Assembly: GCF_001645185.1 (NCBI RefSeq)
Contig: NZ_LXTQ01000011.1
Location: forward strand, 434,001 to 498,000
Reading direction: 5' to 3'
Length of the DNA stretch: 64,000 bases
Source: Methylobacillus sp. MM3
Lineage (GTDB): Bacteria; Pseudomonadota; Gammaproteobacteria; Burkholderiales; Methylophilaceae
Positions 18,857 through 26,984 of this stretch are shown piece after piece. Numbering within the stretch: the first letter of the stretch is position 1; every line of letters begins with the position of its first letter. The notes under the pieces were generated by a model, which was not told the origin of the DNA, searched no databases, and saw only the letters and a list, made by a program, of their open reading frames with translations. Both the position numbers and the translations under genes were made by a program.

Positions 18857-20275
18857 ATGCAGGTGCGCAACGATTATTTCCAGTCCCCGGCATCGCCGAT
18901 CTCGGGAAAGTTGCGCGTCCTGCTGATAGAAGACGAAACCCTGTTTGCGCGCGCCGTCATCAAGCGGCTGCGTCAGGCAGGTTACGATTGTGAAGGGGCG
19001 GACACACTGGCCGGCGGCCGGGCGGTGATCCGCCAATTCATGCCCGATATCGTGTTGCTGGACATGCGCTTGCCGGACGGCAACGGCATGGAGCTTCTGG
19101 CGGAACTGATCGCCAAAGGTTTGCCGGTGATCGTGATGACGGCCTATGGGGAAGTGAATGACGCCGTCAGTGCGATGAAGCAGGGCGCTACCGATTATCT
19201 GAAAAAACCTGTCGATCTCGAAGAACTGCTGCTCGCCATCGGCAAGGCTCAGCGTTCTGCAACACTCAAACACCAGCTCGACCATTCGCGCCAGCGTGAT
19301 AGCCATGCTGCGGAAGGCGTCGAGTTCATCGGCGAAAGCCCGGCCATGCAGGCCGTGCAGAATCAGATTCAACGCATTGCCAGACTTGTTTCCGTGGCCG
19401 ATGTCGCGCCGCCGACTGTGCTCATCACCGGAGAGACCGGCACCGGGAAGGATGTTGCCGCGCGCTTGCTGCATCACTCCTGCAATAATAGCGAGCGGCC
19501 TTTTGTGCATGTGGATTGCGCGTCGCTGCCAGCCGATCTGATTGAGAGCGAACTGTTTGGCCATGAAAAGGGCGCTTACACCAGTGCGCAAGGCTCGCGT
19601 TGCGGACTGATCGAGGCTGCCGAGGACGGCACGCTGTTCATGGACGAAATCGGCGAGTTGCCGCTGACCTTGCAGGCAAAACTGCTCAATGTGCTCGAAC
19701 GGCGCATGGTGCGCCGTCTCGGTTCTACCAGGGAGCGGCCGGTGCCCGCCCGTTTCGTCGCGGCGACCAACCGCGATCTGCAGCAGATGGTGCTGAATGG
19801 GCATTTCCGCGCCGACCTTTATTACCGGCTCAACGTATTGAATATCGAAATGCCGCCCCTGCGCGAGCGCGGCGGCGATGTTCTGCTGCTGGCGCGGCAT
19901 TTTGCGCAGCAAACTGCACGCCGTTACGGTTTGCCGCATCGCGAATATTCCGCCGATGCCATGCAGTCCATGCGCGAATATCCCTGGCCGGGTAATATTC
20001 GTGAGCTGAAACATCAGATCAGCCGCGGTGTATTGTTGAGCCGGGGCCATGAAATTAATGCGGCCGATCTTGCATTGCCTTTGCTTTCCGGGATTTCCAC
20101 TCTGGATAAGGCCGCATCCCCGGTCGCCACGACGCTTGAAGAAGCGGAGAAAACGCTCATAGTAAACGCACTGAAGCAGTCGGGCGGAAATGTCTCGGAA
20201 GCCGCGCGACTGCTTGGCATCACCCGCATGACCATACGCTATCGCATGGAAAAGCACGGGCTCAAGGACGGCTGA
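18857..20275 (+). CDS. Sigma54-dependent response regulator, NtrC family
   Basis: 472 residues from ATG 18857 (a TTG six bases earlier is an alternative). The receiver domain has phosphoacceptor Asp69 (VLLDMRLPDG) and Lys117 (YLKKPVD). The AAA+ domain has Walker A GETGTGKD (192-199) and Walker B GTLFMDEIGELP (Asp263-Glu264). A C-terminal Fis-type HTH (GNVSEAARLLGITRMTIRYR) completes it. The sigma54-contact loop reads GAYTSA (239-244) rather than the usual GAFTGA. It lies 27 bp after the TonB-receptor gene. No histidine kinase is adjacent, so its sensor must be encoded elsewhere. It could activate the receptor gene. Confidence 0.92.
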   Translation: MQVRNDYFQSPASPISGKLRVLLIEDETLFARAVIKRLRQAGYDCEGADTLAGGRAVIRQFMPDIVLLDMRLPDGNGMELLAELIAKGLPVIVMTAYGEVNDAVSAMKQGATDYLKKPVDLEELLLAIGKAQRSATLKHQLDHSRQRDSHAAEGVEFIGESPAMQAVQNQIQRIARLVSVADVAPPTVLITGETGTGKDVAARLLHHSCNNSERPFVHVDCASLPADLIESELFGHEKGAYTSAQGSRCGLIEAAEDGTLFMDEIGELPLTLQAKLLNVLERRMVRRLGSTRERPVPARFVAATNRDLQQMVLNGHFRADLYYRLNVLNIEMPPLRERGGDVLLLARHFAQQTARRYGLPHREYSADAMQSMREYPWPGNIRELKHQISRGVLLSRGHEINAADLALPLLSGISTLDKAASPVATTLEEAEKTLIVNALKQSGGNVSEAARLLGITRMTIRYRMEKHGLKDG

Positions 20276-20294
20276 GAACCCCACGCGTGCGTGG

Positions 20295-20300
20295 TAAAAT
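20295..20300 (+). promoter_or_regulatory. -10-like element for purT
   Basis: TAAAAT within GTGGTAAAATCGC, 31 bp before the purT ATG. No convincing -35 is present. Confidence 0.35.
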
Positions 20301-20330
20301 CGCAGTATTCAATTTGCTGCGGAGTCTCCC

Positions 20331-21527
20331 ATGAAAATCGGCACCCCACTAAGCCCTTCCGCCACACGCGTCATGCTGCTCGGCAGTGGCGAGCTGGGCA
20401 AGGAGGTCATCATTGCCCTGCAACGCCTGGGAGTCGAAGTGATCGCTGTCGACCGTTACGCGAATGCGCCGGGGCATCAGGTGGCGCACCGTGCGCACGT
20501 TGTGGACATGACCGACGGCAAGGCGCTGCGTGCGCTGATTGAAGCCGAAAAACCCCACTTGATCGTGCCGGAAATCGAAGCCATCGCCGTCGATACACTT
20601 GCAGGAATTGAAGCTGCTGGTCTGTCGCAGGTCATTCCTACCGCCCGTGCCGTGCAGCTCACCATGAATCGCGAGGGCATTCGCCGTCTTGCCGCGGAAG
20701 AACTCAAGCTTCCCACATCCCCTTACGCCTTCGCCTCCAGCCTTGCCGAAATGCAGGCCGCAATTGACGGCAGAGTTGGTTATCCATGCTTTATCAAGCC
20801 GGTGATGTCATCTTCCGGCAAAGGCCAGTCGCGCATCACCGGCCCCGAGCAGGTGGCCGCCGCCTGGGATTACGCTGCCAAGGGCGGACGGGTGGATCAG
20901 GGCAAGGTCATCGTCGAAGGGCAGATCGACTTCGATTACGAAATCACCTTGTTGACGGTGCGCGCCAAATCGGCAGGAGAAGTCGAAACCCAATTCTGCG
21001 AGCCTATCGGCCATGTGCAGGTCAAAGGCGATTATGTGGAAAGCTGGCAACCGCAAGCCATGAGCCCCGAGGCGCTGGAGCGTGCGCGAGAAATCGCCAA
21101 GGCCGTCACCGATAACCTCGGCGGGTTGGGGCTGTTCGGGGTGGAGTTGTTTGTGAAGGGGAATGAAGTCTGGTTCTCCGAAGTCAGTCCGCGTCCGCAT
21201 GACACGGGCATGGTTACCATGGCGAGCCAGCGATTTTCCGAATTTGAACTGCACGCCCGCGCGATCCTCGGCCTGCCGGTAAATGTCAGCCTGCGCGCCT
21301 CGGGTGCCAGCGCAGTGATTTATGGCGGTGTGGATAGCAGGAATCTGGCTTTCGAAGGCGTATCCGAGGCGCTGGCCGTGCCGGAATCCGACCTGCGCCT
21401 GTTCGGTAAACCCGAGTCTTTCGAACGCCGCCGCATGGGCGTGGCGCTGGCGACCGGCAAGGACACCGGTGAAGCGCGCGAACGCGCCAAACTGGCGGCT
21501 AGTCGCGTGAAACCGGGAGCTCTCTGA
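20331..21527 (+). CDS. purT: Formate-dependent phosphoribosylglycinamide formyltransferase
   Basis: An ATP-grasp enzyme that formylates GAR using formate and ATP in purine synthesis, an alternative to folate-dependent PurN. The 398-residue protein begins with [25 protein letters not shown]. It has the ATP-grasp core ([17 protein letters not shown]) and metal-binding [23 protein letters not shown]. Full length. A GGAG Shine-Dalgarno precedes the ATG. Two bases separate its stop from the globin gene, so the two are probably cotranscribed. Confidence 0.96.
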   Translation: MKIGTPLSPSATRVMLLGSGELGKEVIIALQRLGVEVIAVDRYANAPGHQVAHRAHVVDMTDGKALRALIEAEKPHLIVPEIEAIAVDTLAGIEAAGLSQVIPTARAVQLTMNREGIRRLAAEELKLPTSPYAFASSLAEMQAAIDGRVGYPCFIKPVMSSSGKGQSRITGPEQVAAAWDYAAKGGRVDQGKVIVEGQIDFDYEITLLTVRAKSAGEVETQFCEPIGHVQVKGDYVESWQPQAMSPEALERAREIAKAVTDNLGGLGLFGVELFVKGNEVWFSEVSPRPHDTGMVTMASQRFSEFELHARAILGLPVNVSLRASGASAVIYGGVDSRNLAFEGVSEALAVPESDLRLFGKPESFERRRMGVALATGKDTGEARERAKLAASRVKPGAL

Positions 21528-21528
21528 T

Positions 21529-21951
21529 ATGTTGGATAAAGTAGGCGAACCTGGCAGCAGCAAGGCCACGTTTTATGAATTGCTGGGCGGTGTTGAAAAA
21601 GTGCGTGAACTGGTCGAACGCTTTTACGACATCATGGATACTGACCCGAAGGCGGCCGGCATTCGTGCGATGCATGCACAGGATCTGACGGAAGCACGGG
21701 AAAAGCTATTCATGTTCCTGACCGGCTGGACTGGCGGCCCTCAGCTTTATATCGAGCGCTACGGCCATCCTTTCCTGCGCGCGCGCCATTTGCCGTTTAC
21801 CATCGGCGAGTCGGAACGCGACCAGTGGATGTACTGCATGATACGTGCGATGCATGATATCGGTGTTGAAGAGCCGGTGATGGTTCAGCTTGGGAATGCC
21901 TTGTGGGGCGTTGCCGATTTCATGCGTAACCAGGCGGGTGAAGGAAAATAA
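21529..21951 (+). CDS. Group II truncated haemoglobin
   Basis: A 140-residue 2-on-2 globin of the trHbO type. Recognisable are FYELLGGVEKVRELVERFYDIM (A-B helices), FLTGWTGGPQLYIERYGHPFLRARH containing the proximal-histidine region, and the trHbII Trp in MVQLGNALWGVADFM. Members bind oxygen or other small ligands and may protect against nitrosative or oxidative stress. The physiological role here is unknown. The gene starts one base after the purT stop, which suggests translational coupling. No terminator is evident afterwards. Confidence 0.88.
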   Translation: MLDKVGEPGSSKATFYELLGGVEKVRELVERFYDIMDTDPKAAGIRAMHAQDLTEAREKLFMFLTGWTGGPQLYIERYGHPFLRARHLPFTIGESERDQWMYCMIRAMHDIGVEEPVMVQLGNALWGVADFMRNQAGEGK

Positions 21952-22063
21952 AATCTTTAACTATCATAAGGATGTCGCTCGAAGAAATTAATGATTTTTC
22001 TCTTGCGAAGCTGAACCCTGTTAATAATAATGTTAGATACAAGTTCCGGGGGGAATAGAGGCA

Positions 22064-22795
22064 ATGAACCATTTCGAGAAACTCTCAGGCCTGCTTGAGT
22101 GCACGACCGAAACCGCGTGGCGCGACACGGTGTTCAGCCTCGCCAAAAGCCTGGGTTTCGATCAGGCGCTGCTTGCCATATTCCCGGATCGCGAAGGGCC
22201 TATCGAAGCTTCCTTCGCATTTCTGCACAGCAATTATTCTTCCAGATGGCGTACCAAATATGATGACGAAGCATTGGGCTATGTCGATCCTACCGTTACG
22301 CACTGCCTGACCAAAACCACCCCGTTGATCTGGTCGCCTGAGTTGTTCTCAAGCCGGCGCCAGCAGGAAATGTACGAAGAGGCATGCAATTACAACCTGC
22401 GCTCCGGGATTACCCTGCCCATTCACGGGCCTAATGGCGAGGTAGGGATTCTGTGCTTCGTCAGTGACGACAAGGCCGGCAAGGATTTCAAGCAGCATGC
22501 CTACGAAAAAATGCCTGAGGTTTCCTGCCTGCGCGATTTCATTTTCGAATCCTCCACGCAATTCCGGCGCGAGCCTGCCGTTATTCAGCAGGGGCCTGAA
22601 TTGACGCGCTGCGAACTGGAGTGCCTCAAGTGGAGCGCCATTGGCAAGACTTCGTGGGAAACCGCAAAAATATTGCTCTGCACCGAAGCAACTGTCAATT
22701 TCCACTTCAGCAATATCCGGCGAAAAATGAACGTAACTTCCCGCAGGCAGGCGGTGGTCAAAGCCATCCGCCTGGGCATGATCCATCCCGCCTGA
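22064..22795 (+). CDS. LuxR-type quorum-sensing transcriptional regulator
   Basis: A 243-residue acyl-homoserine-lactone receptor. The autoinducer domain keeps the expected residues: Trp62, Tyr66, Asp75-Pro76 and Trp90 (IWSPE), plus the Gly in LRSGITLPIHG. The C-terminal LuxR HTH (LTRCELECLKWSAIGKTSWE then ATVNFHFSNIRRKMNV) is intact. AGAGG lies about 5 nt before the ATG. It faces an rsaL-like gene in convergent orientation (2-bp gap), with luxI beyond, which is the lasR-rsaL-lasI order. It probably activates luxI through the lux box at 23157-23176. Confidence 0.93.
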   Translation: MNHFEKLSGLLECTTETAWRDTVFSLAKSLGFDQALLAIFPDREGPIEASFAFLHSNYSSRWRTKYDDEALGYVDPTVTHCLTKTTPLIWSPELFSSRRQQEMYEEACNYNLRSGITLPIHGPNGEVGILCFVSDDKAGKDFKQHAYEKMPEVSCLRDFIFESSTQFRREPAVIQQGPELTRCELECLKWSAIGKTSWETAKILLCTEATVNFHFSNIRRKMNVTSRRQAVVKAIRLGMIHPA

Positions 22796-22797
22796 TT

Positions 22798-23085
22798 TTA
22801 ATCCATCAGCGCGCTGTCGGCATTCACGCTACGCAAGTCGCGGTCATCTATGATGCCGTTGAGATAGAGCTTGAGCAGAATGCTGACCGGCGCTGGAATC
22901 TCCATCCCCAGTTCGAACCTGCTGCCCCGCGATTGCGTGACGCCAAAGCGCGACCAGAACCGCGTCTGATTTTCCAGCCTGGCAATACGATATTCCCGTA
23001 ACGATTGCTGATCGAGAGGGTGGGGTGCCGTGTGGCTTGCGTGACGGCGGATGCTTTCCTTAAATTCGACTTGATGCTGTCTCAA
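22798..23085 (-). CDS. rsaL: RsaL-like quorum-sensing repressor
   Basis: A 95-residue protein. Residues 43-59 (FWSRFGVTQSRGSRFEL), followed by IPAPVSILLKLYLNGIIDDRDL, closely match the HTH core I recall for Pseudomonas aeruginosa RsaL (FWSRFGISQSCGSRFE, then LPFPIYLLLHFYIEGQITDRQL). RsaL represses lasI and limits signal accumulation. The gene lies between luxR and luxI on the opposite strand, as rsaL does. The start is TTG 23085 with a strong GGAGGA about 7 nt upstream. An overlapping ATG at 23092 is out of frame and too close to that site. The N-terminal 40 residues are basic and differ from the Pseudomonas protein. Confidence 0.85.
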   Translation of the reverse strand: MRQHQVEFKESIRRHASHTAPHPLDQQSLREYRIARLENQTRFWSRFGVTQSRGSRFELGMEIPAPVSILLKLYLNGIIDDRDLRSVNADSALMD

Positions 23086-23156
23086 TCTTCATTCCTCCAG
23101 GTTAGGGCCGCTTAGCTGGCCTCAACGCCATTCTGCACCAAGCCCTTTTCTGAAAA

Positions 23157-23176
23157 ACCTATCAGTTCTGATAGTT
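23157..23176. promoter_or_regulatory. lux box shared by rsaL and luxI
   Basis: ACCTATCAGTTCTGATAGTT contains a perfect dyad (CTATCAG-TT-CTGATAG, 23159-23174) of the las/rhl-box type. It sits 71 bp from both the rsaL TTG and the luxI ATG. A -10-like CATACT (23196-23201, plus) and CAGAAT (23130-23135, minus) lie about 30 bp to either side, placing the box near -42 for both genes, the class II activator position. Confidence 0.8.
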
Positions 23177-23247
23177 ACAAAACTTAAGCAATGAGCATAC
23201 TTTTTTATGCGTGCTGGGTAACCAGTAAACTCAAAGGAGAACGCATC

Positions 23248-23838
23248 ATGGCTCATTCAATCAGAATCGCCCCAAGAAAGGACTTTGAAAGCAAGGAACT
23301 GTGGGATATGTACAAGCTGCGCGCCAAGATATTCAAGGAGCGTATGGGATGGGATGTGCCCATCATGAGCGGCATGGAAATCGACGGTTACGACGCGCTC
23401 GATCCGTATTACATGATGATTCACGACCAGAGCAACGCGCTAAAAGGCTGCTGGCGGGCACTGCCGACGGAAGGTCCCTATATGCTGAAGGATACCTTCC
23501 CGGAGCTTTTGCATGGTGCAGCAGCTCCGGAGAATCCCAAGATTTGGGAGTTGAGCCGCTTTGCGATCGAAGCCGACGGTCCGCAAGGTTTTGGCTTCTC
23601 CGGCCTGTCGTTGGATGCATTGCGTGAAATCGTCACCTTCGGCGACCGCATGGGCATCGAAAGCTATGTGACTGTGACCACCACCTCCATCGAACGCATG
23701 ATGCGTCGCGCCCACTTCGGGGTATCGCGCTTCGGGCCGCCGATCCGGATAGGCGTGGAGAACGCCGTGGCGGTAGTGTTCGACATCGGACAGCAGACGC
23801 ATGAGGCCTTGTTCGGCAATATGCCCAAGGCCGCTTAG
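23248..23838 (+). CDS. luxI: Acyl-homoserine-lactone synthase (LuxI family)
   Basis: Makes an N-acyl-homoserine lactone from S-adenosylmethionine and an acyl-ACP. In this 196-residue protein the invariant residues are present: Arg25, Phe29, Trp35 (KLRAKIFKERMGWDVP), Asp46, Asp49, Arg70 (GCWRALPT), Glu101 and Arg104 (WELSRFAIE). ATG 23248 is chosen for AAAGGAGA about 7 nt upstream; the frame can be extended to 23191 without a ribosome site. The acyl chain cannot be predicted. The gene is preceded by the lux box and ends 10 bp before the convergent helicase gene. Confidence 0.95.
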   Translation: MAHSIRIAPRKDFESKELWDMYKLRAKIFKERMGWDVPIMSGMEIDGYDALDPYYMMIHDQSNALKGCWRALPTEGPYMLKDTFPELLHGAAAPENPKIWELSRFAIEADGPQGFGFSGLSLDALREIVTFGDRMGIESYVTVTTTSIERMMRRAHFGVSRFGPPIRIGVENAVAVVFDIGQQTHEALFGNMPKAA

Positions 23839-23848
23839 CAGCCGCGGA

Positions 23849-25219
23849 TCAGTCTTTGCGTAACAGTCCGCCAAGGAGCGCCGGAATTTCCCGTTTCTGC
23901 TTGGACATCGGTCGCGGGGTGTGGCGTATCGAGGCGTCGCTGCTCGCATCCGGTTCGTAAGGCCGATCGAACCAGGGGTCGCTCGATTTTTTCGCAGGGC
24001 GCGAGATCGGAGTTTCGCGTTCTGCGGATGGGCGGCGTTCGCTTCTGGGCTTGGCGCTACGTTCGATACGCGGAGGTTCTTCCTGCGGAATATCGCGCTT
24101 GATCAGCTTTTCGATTTCCTTCAGGTATTTTTCCTCCTCCGGGGAGACCAGTGACACGGCGACGCCCAAGGCGCCGGCGCGACCGGTACGGCCAATGCGG
24201 TGGACGTAGTCCTCGGGGGCATGCGGGATCTCGTAGTTAATCACCATCGGCAGCTGGTCGATGTCCAAGCCGCGGGCGGCAACATCGGTGGCGACCAGAG
24301 TGGTGATCTTGCCTTGTTTGAATGCGTCCAGAGCCTGAATCCGTTCCTGCTGGGATTTGTCGCCGTGGATGGCATCGGCGGCGATACCGTCGCGTTGCAG
24401 CAGGCGTGCCAGACGGCTGGCGGTAAGCTTGGTCTTGGTGAAGACGATGGCTTGCGAATTTTCGTTACGCAGCAGTTCGGCCAGCACGGCGTGCTTTTCG
24501 TCCTGAGCCACGCGGAATATTTTCTGCGTGACGTTCTCGGCCGCGGCGTTGCTACGCGCGACTTCAATGAGTGTCGGGTTGGTCAGGAAATCGTCGGCGA
24601 GCTTCTTGATATCGTTTGAGAAGGTAGCCGAGAACATCAGGTTCTGGCGTTGTTTCGGGAGTAACGCCAGGATGCGTTTCAAGTCCGGCAGGAAGCCCAT
24701 GTCCAGCATGCGGTCGGCTTCGTCCAGGATCAGCATTTGTACCTGGTTGAGTTGTACGGTGCGCTGTTCGACGTGATCGAGCAGGCGGCCCGGTGTTGCC
24801 ACCAGGATTTCGACGCCGCGCATCAGATGCGGCGTTTGCGTCTTGATATCCACACCGCCGAATACTACCAGCGAGCGCAGCGGCACGTGCTTGCCGTAGG
24901 TCTTGACGCTTTCTTCCACCTGGATCGCCAGTTCGCGCGTCGGCGTCAGGATCAGTGCGCGGACCGGATGACGTGCCGGTGAGGCGCTGGTGCTGGAGTA
25001 CGGCAGCAGTTTTTGCAATAAGGGCAGGGTAAACGCGGCGGTCTTGCCGGTTCCGGTCTGGGCACCGGCCATGAGGTCTCGGCCGTCCAGCACCATCGGT
25101 ATCGCTTGCGCCTGAATCGGCGTGGGTTTGGTATAGCCTTCTTCCTCTACGGCCCGCAGAATCTCGGGTGCCAGGTTGAGGGAGGCAAAAGTCATGGTTT
25201 CAGTCGTCACAGGGTTCAA
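23849..25219 (-). CDS. rhlE: DEAD-box RNA helicase, RhlE-like
   Basis: An ATP-dependent RNA helicase of up to 456 residues. Motifs are [10 protein letters not shown] (Q), [11 protein letters not shown] (I), PTRELAIQ (Ia), [12 protein letters not shown] (II), SATFS (III) and [10 protein letters not shown] (VI). The C-terminal tail is basic and low in complexity (EERPRIER-type, then [21 protein letters not shown]). The start is uncertain: TTG 25219 has GAGGA close by, while the in-frame ATG 25195 (MTFASLNL) matches the family N terminus better. It lies 73 bp downstream of a second helicase gene on the same strand. Likely roles are ribosome assembly and mRNA decay in the cold. Confidence 0.9.
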   Translation of the reverse strand: MNPVTTETMTFASLNLAPEILRAVEEEGYTKPTPIQAQAIPMVLDGRDLMAGAQTGTGKTAAFTLPLLQKLLPYSSTSASPARHPVRALILTPTRELAIQVEESVKTYGKHVPLRSLVVFGGVDIKTQTPHLMRGVEILVATPGRLLDHVEQRTVQLNQVQMLILDEADRMLDMGFLPDLKRILALLPKQRQNLMFSATFSNDIKKLADDFLTNPTLIEVARSNAAAENVTQKIFRVAQDEKHAVLAELLRNENSQAIVFTKTKLTASRLARLLQRDGIAADAIHGDKSQQERIQALDAFKQGKITTLVATDVAARGLDIDQLPMVINYEIPHAPEDYVHRIGRTGRAGALGVAVSLVSPEEEKYLKEIEKLIKRDIPQEEPPRIERSAKPRSERRPSAERETPISRPAKKSSDPWFDRPYEPDASSDASIRHTPRPMSKQKREIPALLGGLLRKD

Positions 25220-25292
25220 TTATCCTCAAACTGCCTTTGAATCGCCAAGTCACCGGCAAAGAGCGGTAGCTTGGCGAAGCAAATGGTAACGG

Positions 25293-26615
25293 TTACGCGA
25301 AGCTACGATTGCCGCGCGGCTTGAACGACGATTTCTCGCCGTCATGACGCTTCTGGCCGCCGTAGCCCTGGCCTTGGCCGCGCGGCTTGTGAGCCGGCTT
25401 GCCATCGAACTTGCCGGCGCCATGCTTGAAGCCCGGTTTGAATCCCGGCTTGCCGTTGCTGTTGCCGGTTTGCGGCTTGCGTTGCGGCTCCAGGCCGGCG
25501 ATGACGGCGGCTTCCAGGCGCTGACCGGTGTACTGCTCAATCTTGCGCAACTGGAAACGTTCGCCATGGGCTGCGAAGGAAATCGCAATGCCGCTGCGAC
25601 CGGCACGGCCGGTACGGCCGATACGGTGCACGTAGTCTTCGGCGAACTTCGGCAAGTCATAGTTAATGACATGGCTGATGCCGGCGATATCAATGCCGCG
25701 AGCAGCAACGTCGGTCGCGACCAGTACGTTCACATCGCCATGGCGCAGCTTGGTCAGCGTGCGGTTGCGCGCGCCCTGGGTCATGTCGCCATGCAGCGCG
25801 GCAGCCTTGTGGCCGGCGGCGATGAGGTCTTCCGACAGCAATTCGGCGTGACGCTTGGTGGAGGTGAATACGATGGCCTGGTTCACTTCCGGAGCGATCA
25901 GCAGGTGCTCCAGCAGTTTGTTCTTGTGGCCCATATCGTCCACGAAGTGCAGGCGTTGCTCGATGTTTTCGTGCTTGGCTTGCTGCGCTGCGATCTGGAT
26001 CGTCTTGGGGTTGCGCAGGATTTGCGACGCGATGCGTGCAATATTGCCTTCAAGCGTGGCCGAGAACAGCAGGGTCTGGCGTTCGCCCGGCAGTGCGGAG
26101 CAGATGCGCTCGACGTCAGGCATGAAGCCCATGTCCAGCATGCGGTCGGCTTCGTCCAGGATCAGCATTTGCAGACGGGACAGGTCGATACGGCCGCGTT
26201 CCATGTGGTCCAGCAGGCGACCCGGCGTTGCCACCAGGATATCCAGCGGCTGGGACAGCAGCTTGTTTTGCAGCGGGTAGGGCATGCCGCCGACAATGCT
26301 GACAGTGCGTGCGCGGATGAACTTGCCGTATTTGCGTGCGGCATCGTTGACCTGGGCCGCCAATTCGCGCGTCGGTACGAGTACCAGGATGCGCGGGCCG
26401 CGGCTCTTCGAAGGGTGCGGCGTAGCCAGCAGGTTCAGTGCCGGAACGATAAAGGCAGCAGTTTTGCCGGTTCCGGTTTGGGCGGAGGCCATCAGGTCGT
26501 GACCGGCCATGATTTCAGGGATGGCTTCGGCCTGGATGGGCGTAGCTTCGGTATAACCCGCTTCTTGCAAAGCGTGAAGAATAGAGGGGTGCAGATTCAG
26601 GTTTTCAAAAGACAC
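25293..26615 (-). CDS. DEAD-box RNA helicase with Gly/Lys-rich tail
   Basis: A 440-residue RNA helicase. Motifs are PTPIQAEAIP (Q), [11 protein letters not shown] (I), PTRELAAQV (Ia), [12 protein letters not shown] (II), SATLEG (III) and [10 protein letters not shown] (VI). A basic glycine-rich extension follows from about residue 380 (GKPGFKPGFKHGAGKFDGKP and on), typical of RNA-binding tails. GTG 26615 follows AAGGAAAA closely. It has a consensus sigma70 promoter 206 bp upstream and therefore a leader of about 200 nt, the arrangement known for cold-inducible helicases. RhlE or DbpA-like assignment is uncertain. Confidence 0.9.
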   Translation of the reverse strand: MSFENLNLHPSILHALQEAGYTEATPIQAEAIPEIMAGHDLMASAQTGTGKTAAFIVPALNLLATPHPSKSRGPRILVLVPTRELAAQVNDAARKYGKFIRARTVSIVGGMPYPLQNKLLSQPLDILVATPGRLLDHMERGRIDLSRLQMLILDEADRMLDMGFMPDVERICSALPGERQTLLFSATLEGNIARIASQILRNPKTIQIAAQQAKHENIEQRLHFVDDMGHKNKLLEHLLIAPEVNQAIVFTSTKRHAELLSEDLIAAGHKAAALHGDMTQGARNRTLTKLRHGDVNVLVATDVAARGIDIAGISHVINYDLPKFAEDYVHRIGRTGRAGRSGIAISFAAHGERFQLRKIEQYTGQRLEAAVIAGLEPQRKPQTGNSNGKPGFKPGFKHGAGKFDGKPAHKPRGQGQGYGGQKRHDGEKSSFKPRGNRSFA

Positions 26616-26814
26616 AATTTTTCCTTAACGAGAGGAACAGTAAATACGCAAGCAGGCACAGCTCTGTCGCAAGACAGAAAGGGGCACGGAATTCTGGATT
26701 GAATTCTTACCGGCGCTCAGGCATCGACGCTAACCGGTAAAAACAAGAGAAGTAACAGACGACTTCTAGAGGGGTCAGGGCGATGAATCGTCAAAGCAGT
26801 AGAACTGCGACGAA
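26616..26814 (-). other. Predicted ~200-nt structured 5' leader of the helicase mRNA
   Basis: No coding frame is evident. Read on the minus strand, it can form a hairpin with arms TTACCGG and CCGGTAA (within 26708-26741) and a small one, CTGTC-TTGC-GACAG (about 26660-26675), before AAGGAAAA and the GTG start. The leader is inferred from the promoter position. Confidence 0.45.
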
Positions 26815-26820
26815 GCGCGC

Positions 26821-26848
26821 ATTATAAGTGTAAAAATCGGCTTGTCAA
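26821..26848 (-). promoter_or_regulatory. Consensus sigma70 promoter for the helicase gene
   Basis: On the minus strand TTGACA (26848-26843) and TATAAT (26826-26821) are both perfect hexamers with 16-nt spacing. Initiation would be near 26814. Confidence 0.8.
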
Positions 26849-26946
26849 TCAATATTTTGCGATTTCCCCAGGCGTCTGGCGCGATGGATGGTTATACATG
26901 GAGTGACTAGCCATTATGTTGAATGGTAATTCCAATGATCGCGATG

Positions 26947-26955
26947 TGCTAGAAT
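26947..26955 (+). promoter_or_regulatory. Extended -10 promoter for typA
   Basis: TGCTAGAAT is an extended -10 element. Initiation would fall near 26961, giving a leader of about 24 nt before the ATG at 26985. No good -35 is seen. Confidence 0.45.
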
Positions 26956-26984
26956 GCCGGGTTTTTCCAATACGGTTCAATTAC

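Noticed and set aside
25344-26702. 452-codon plus-strand frame opposite a DEAD-box helicase
   Set aside because: It lies fully antisense to a helicase with all motifs intact, and no family or start signal is visible.
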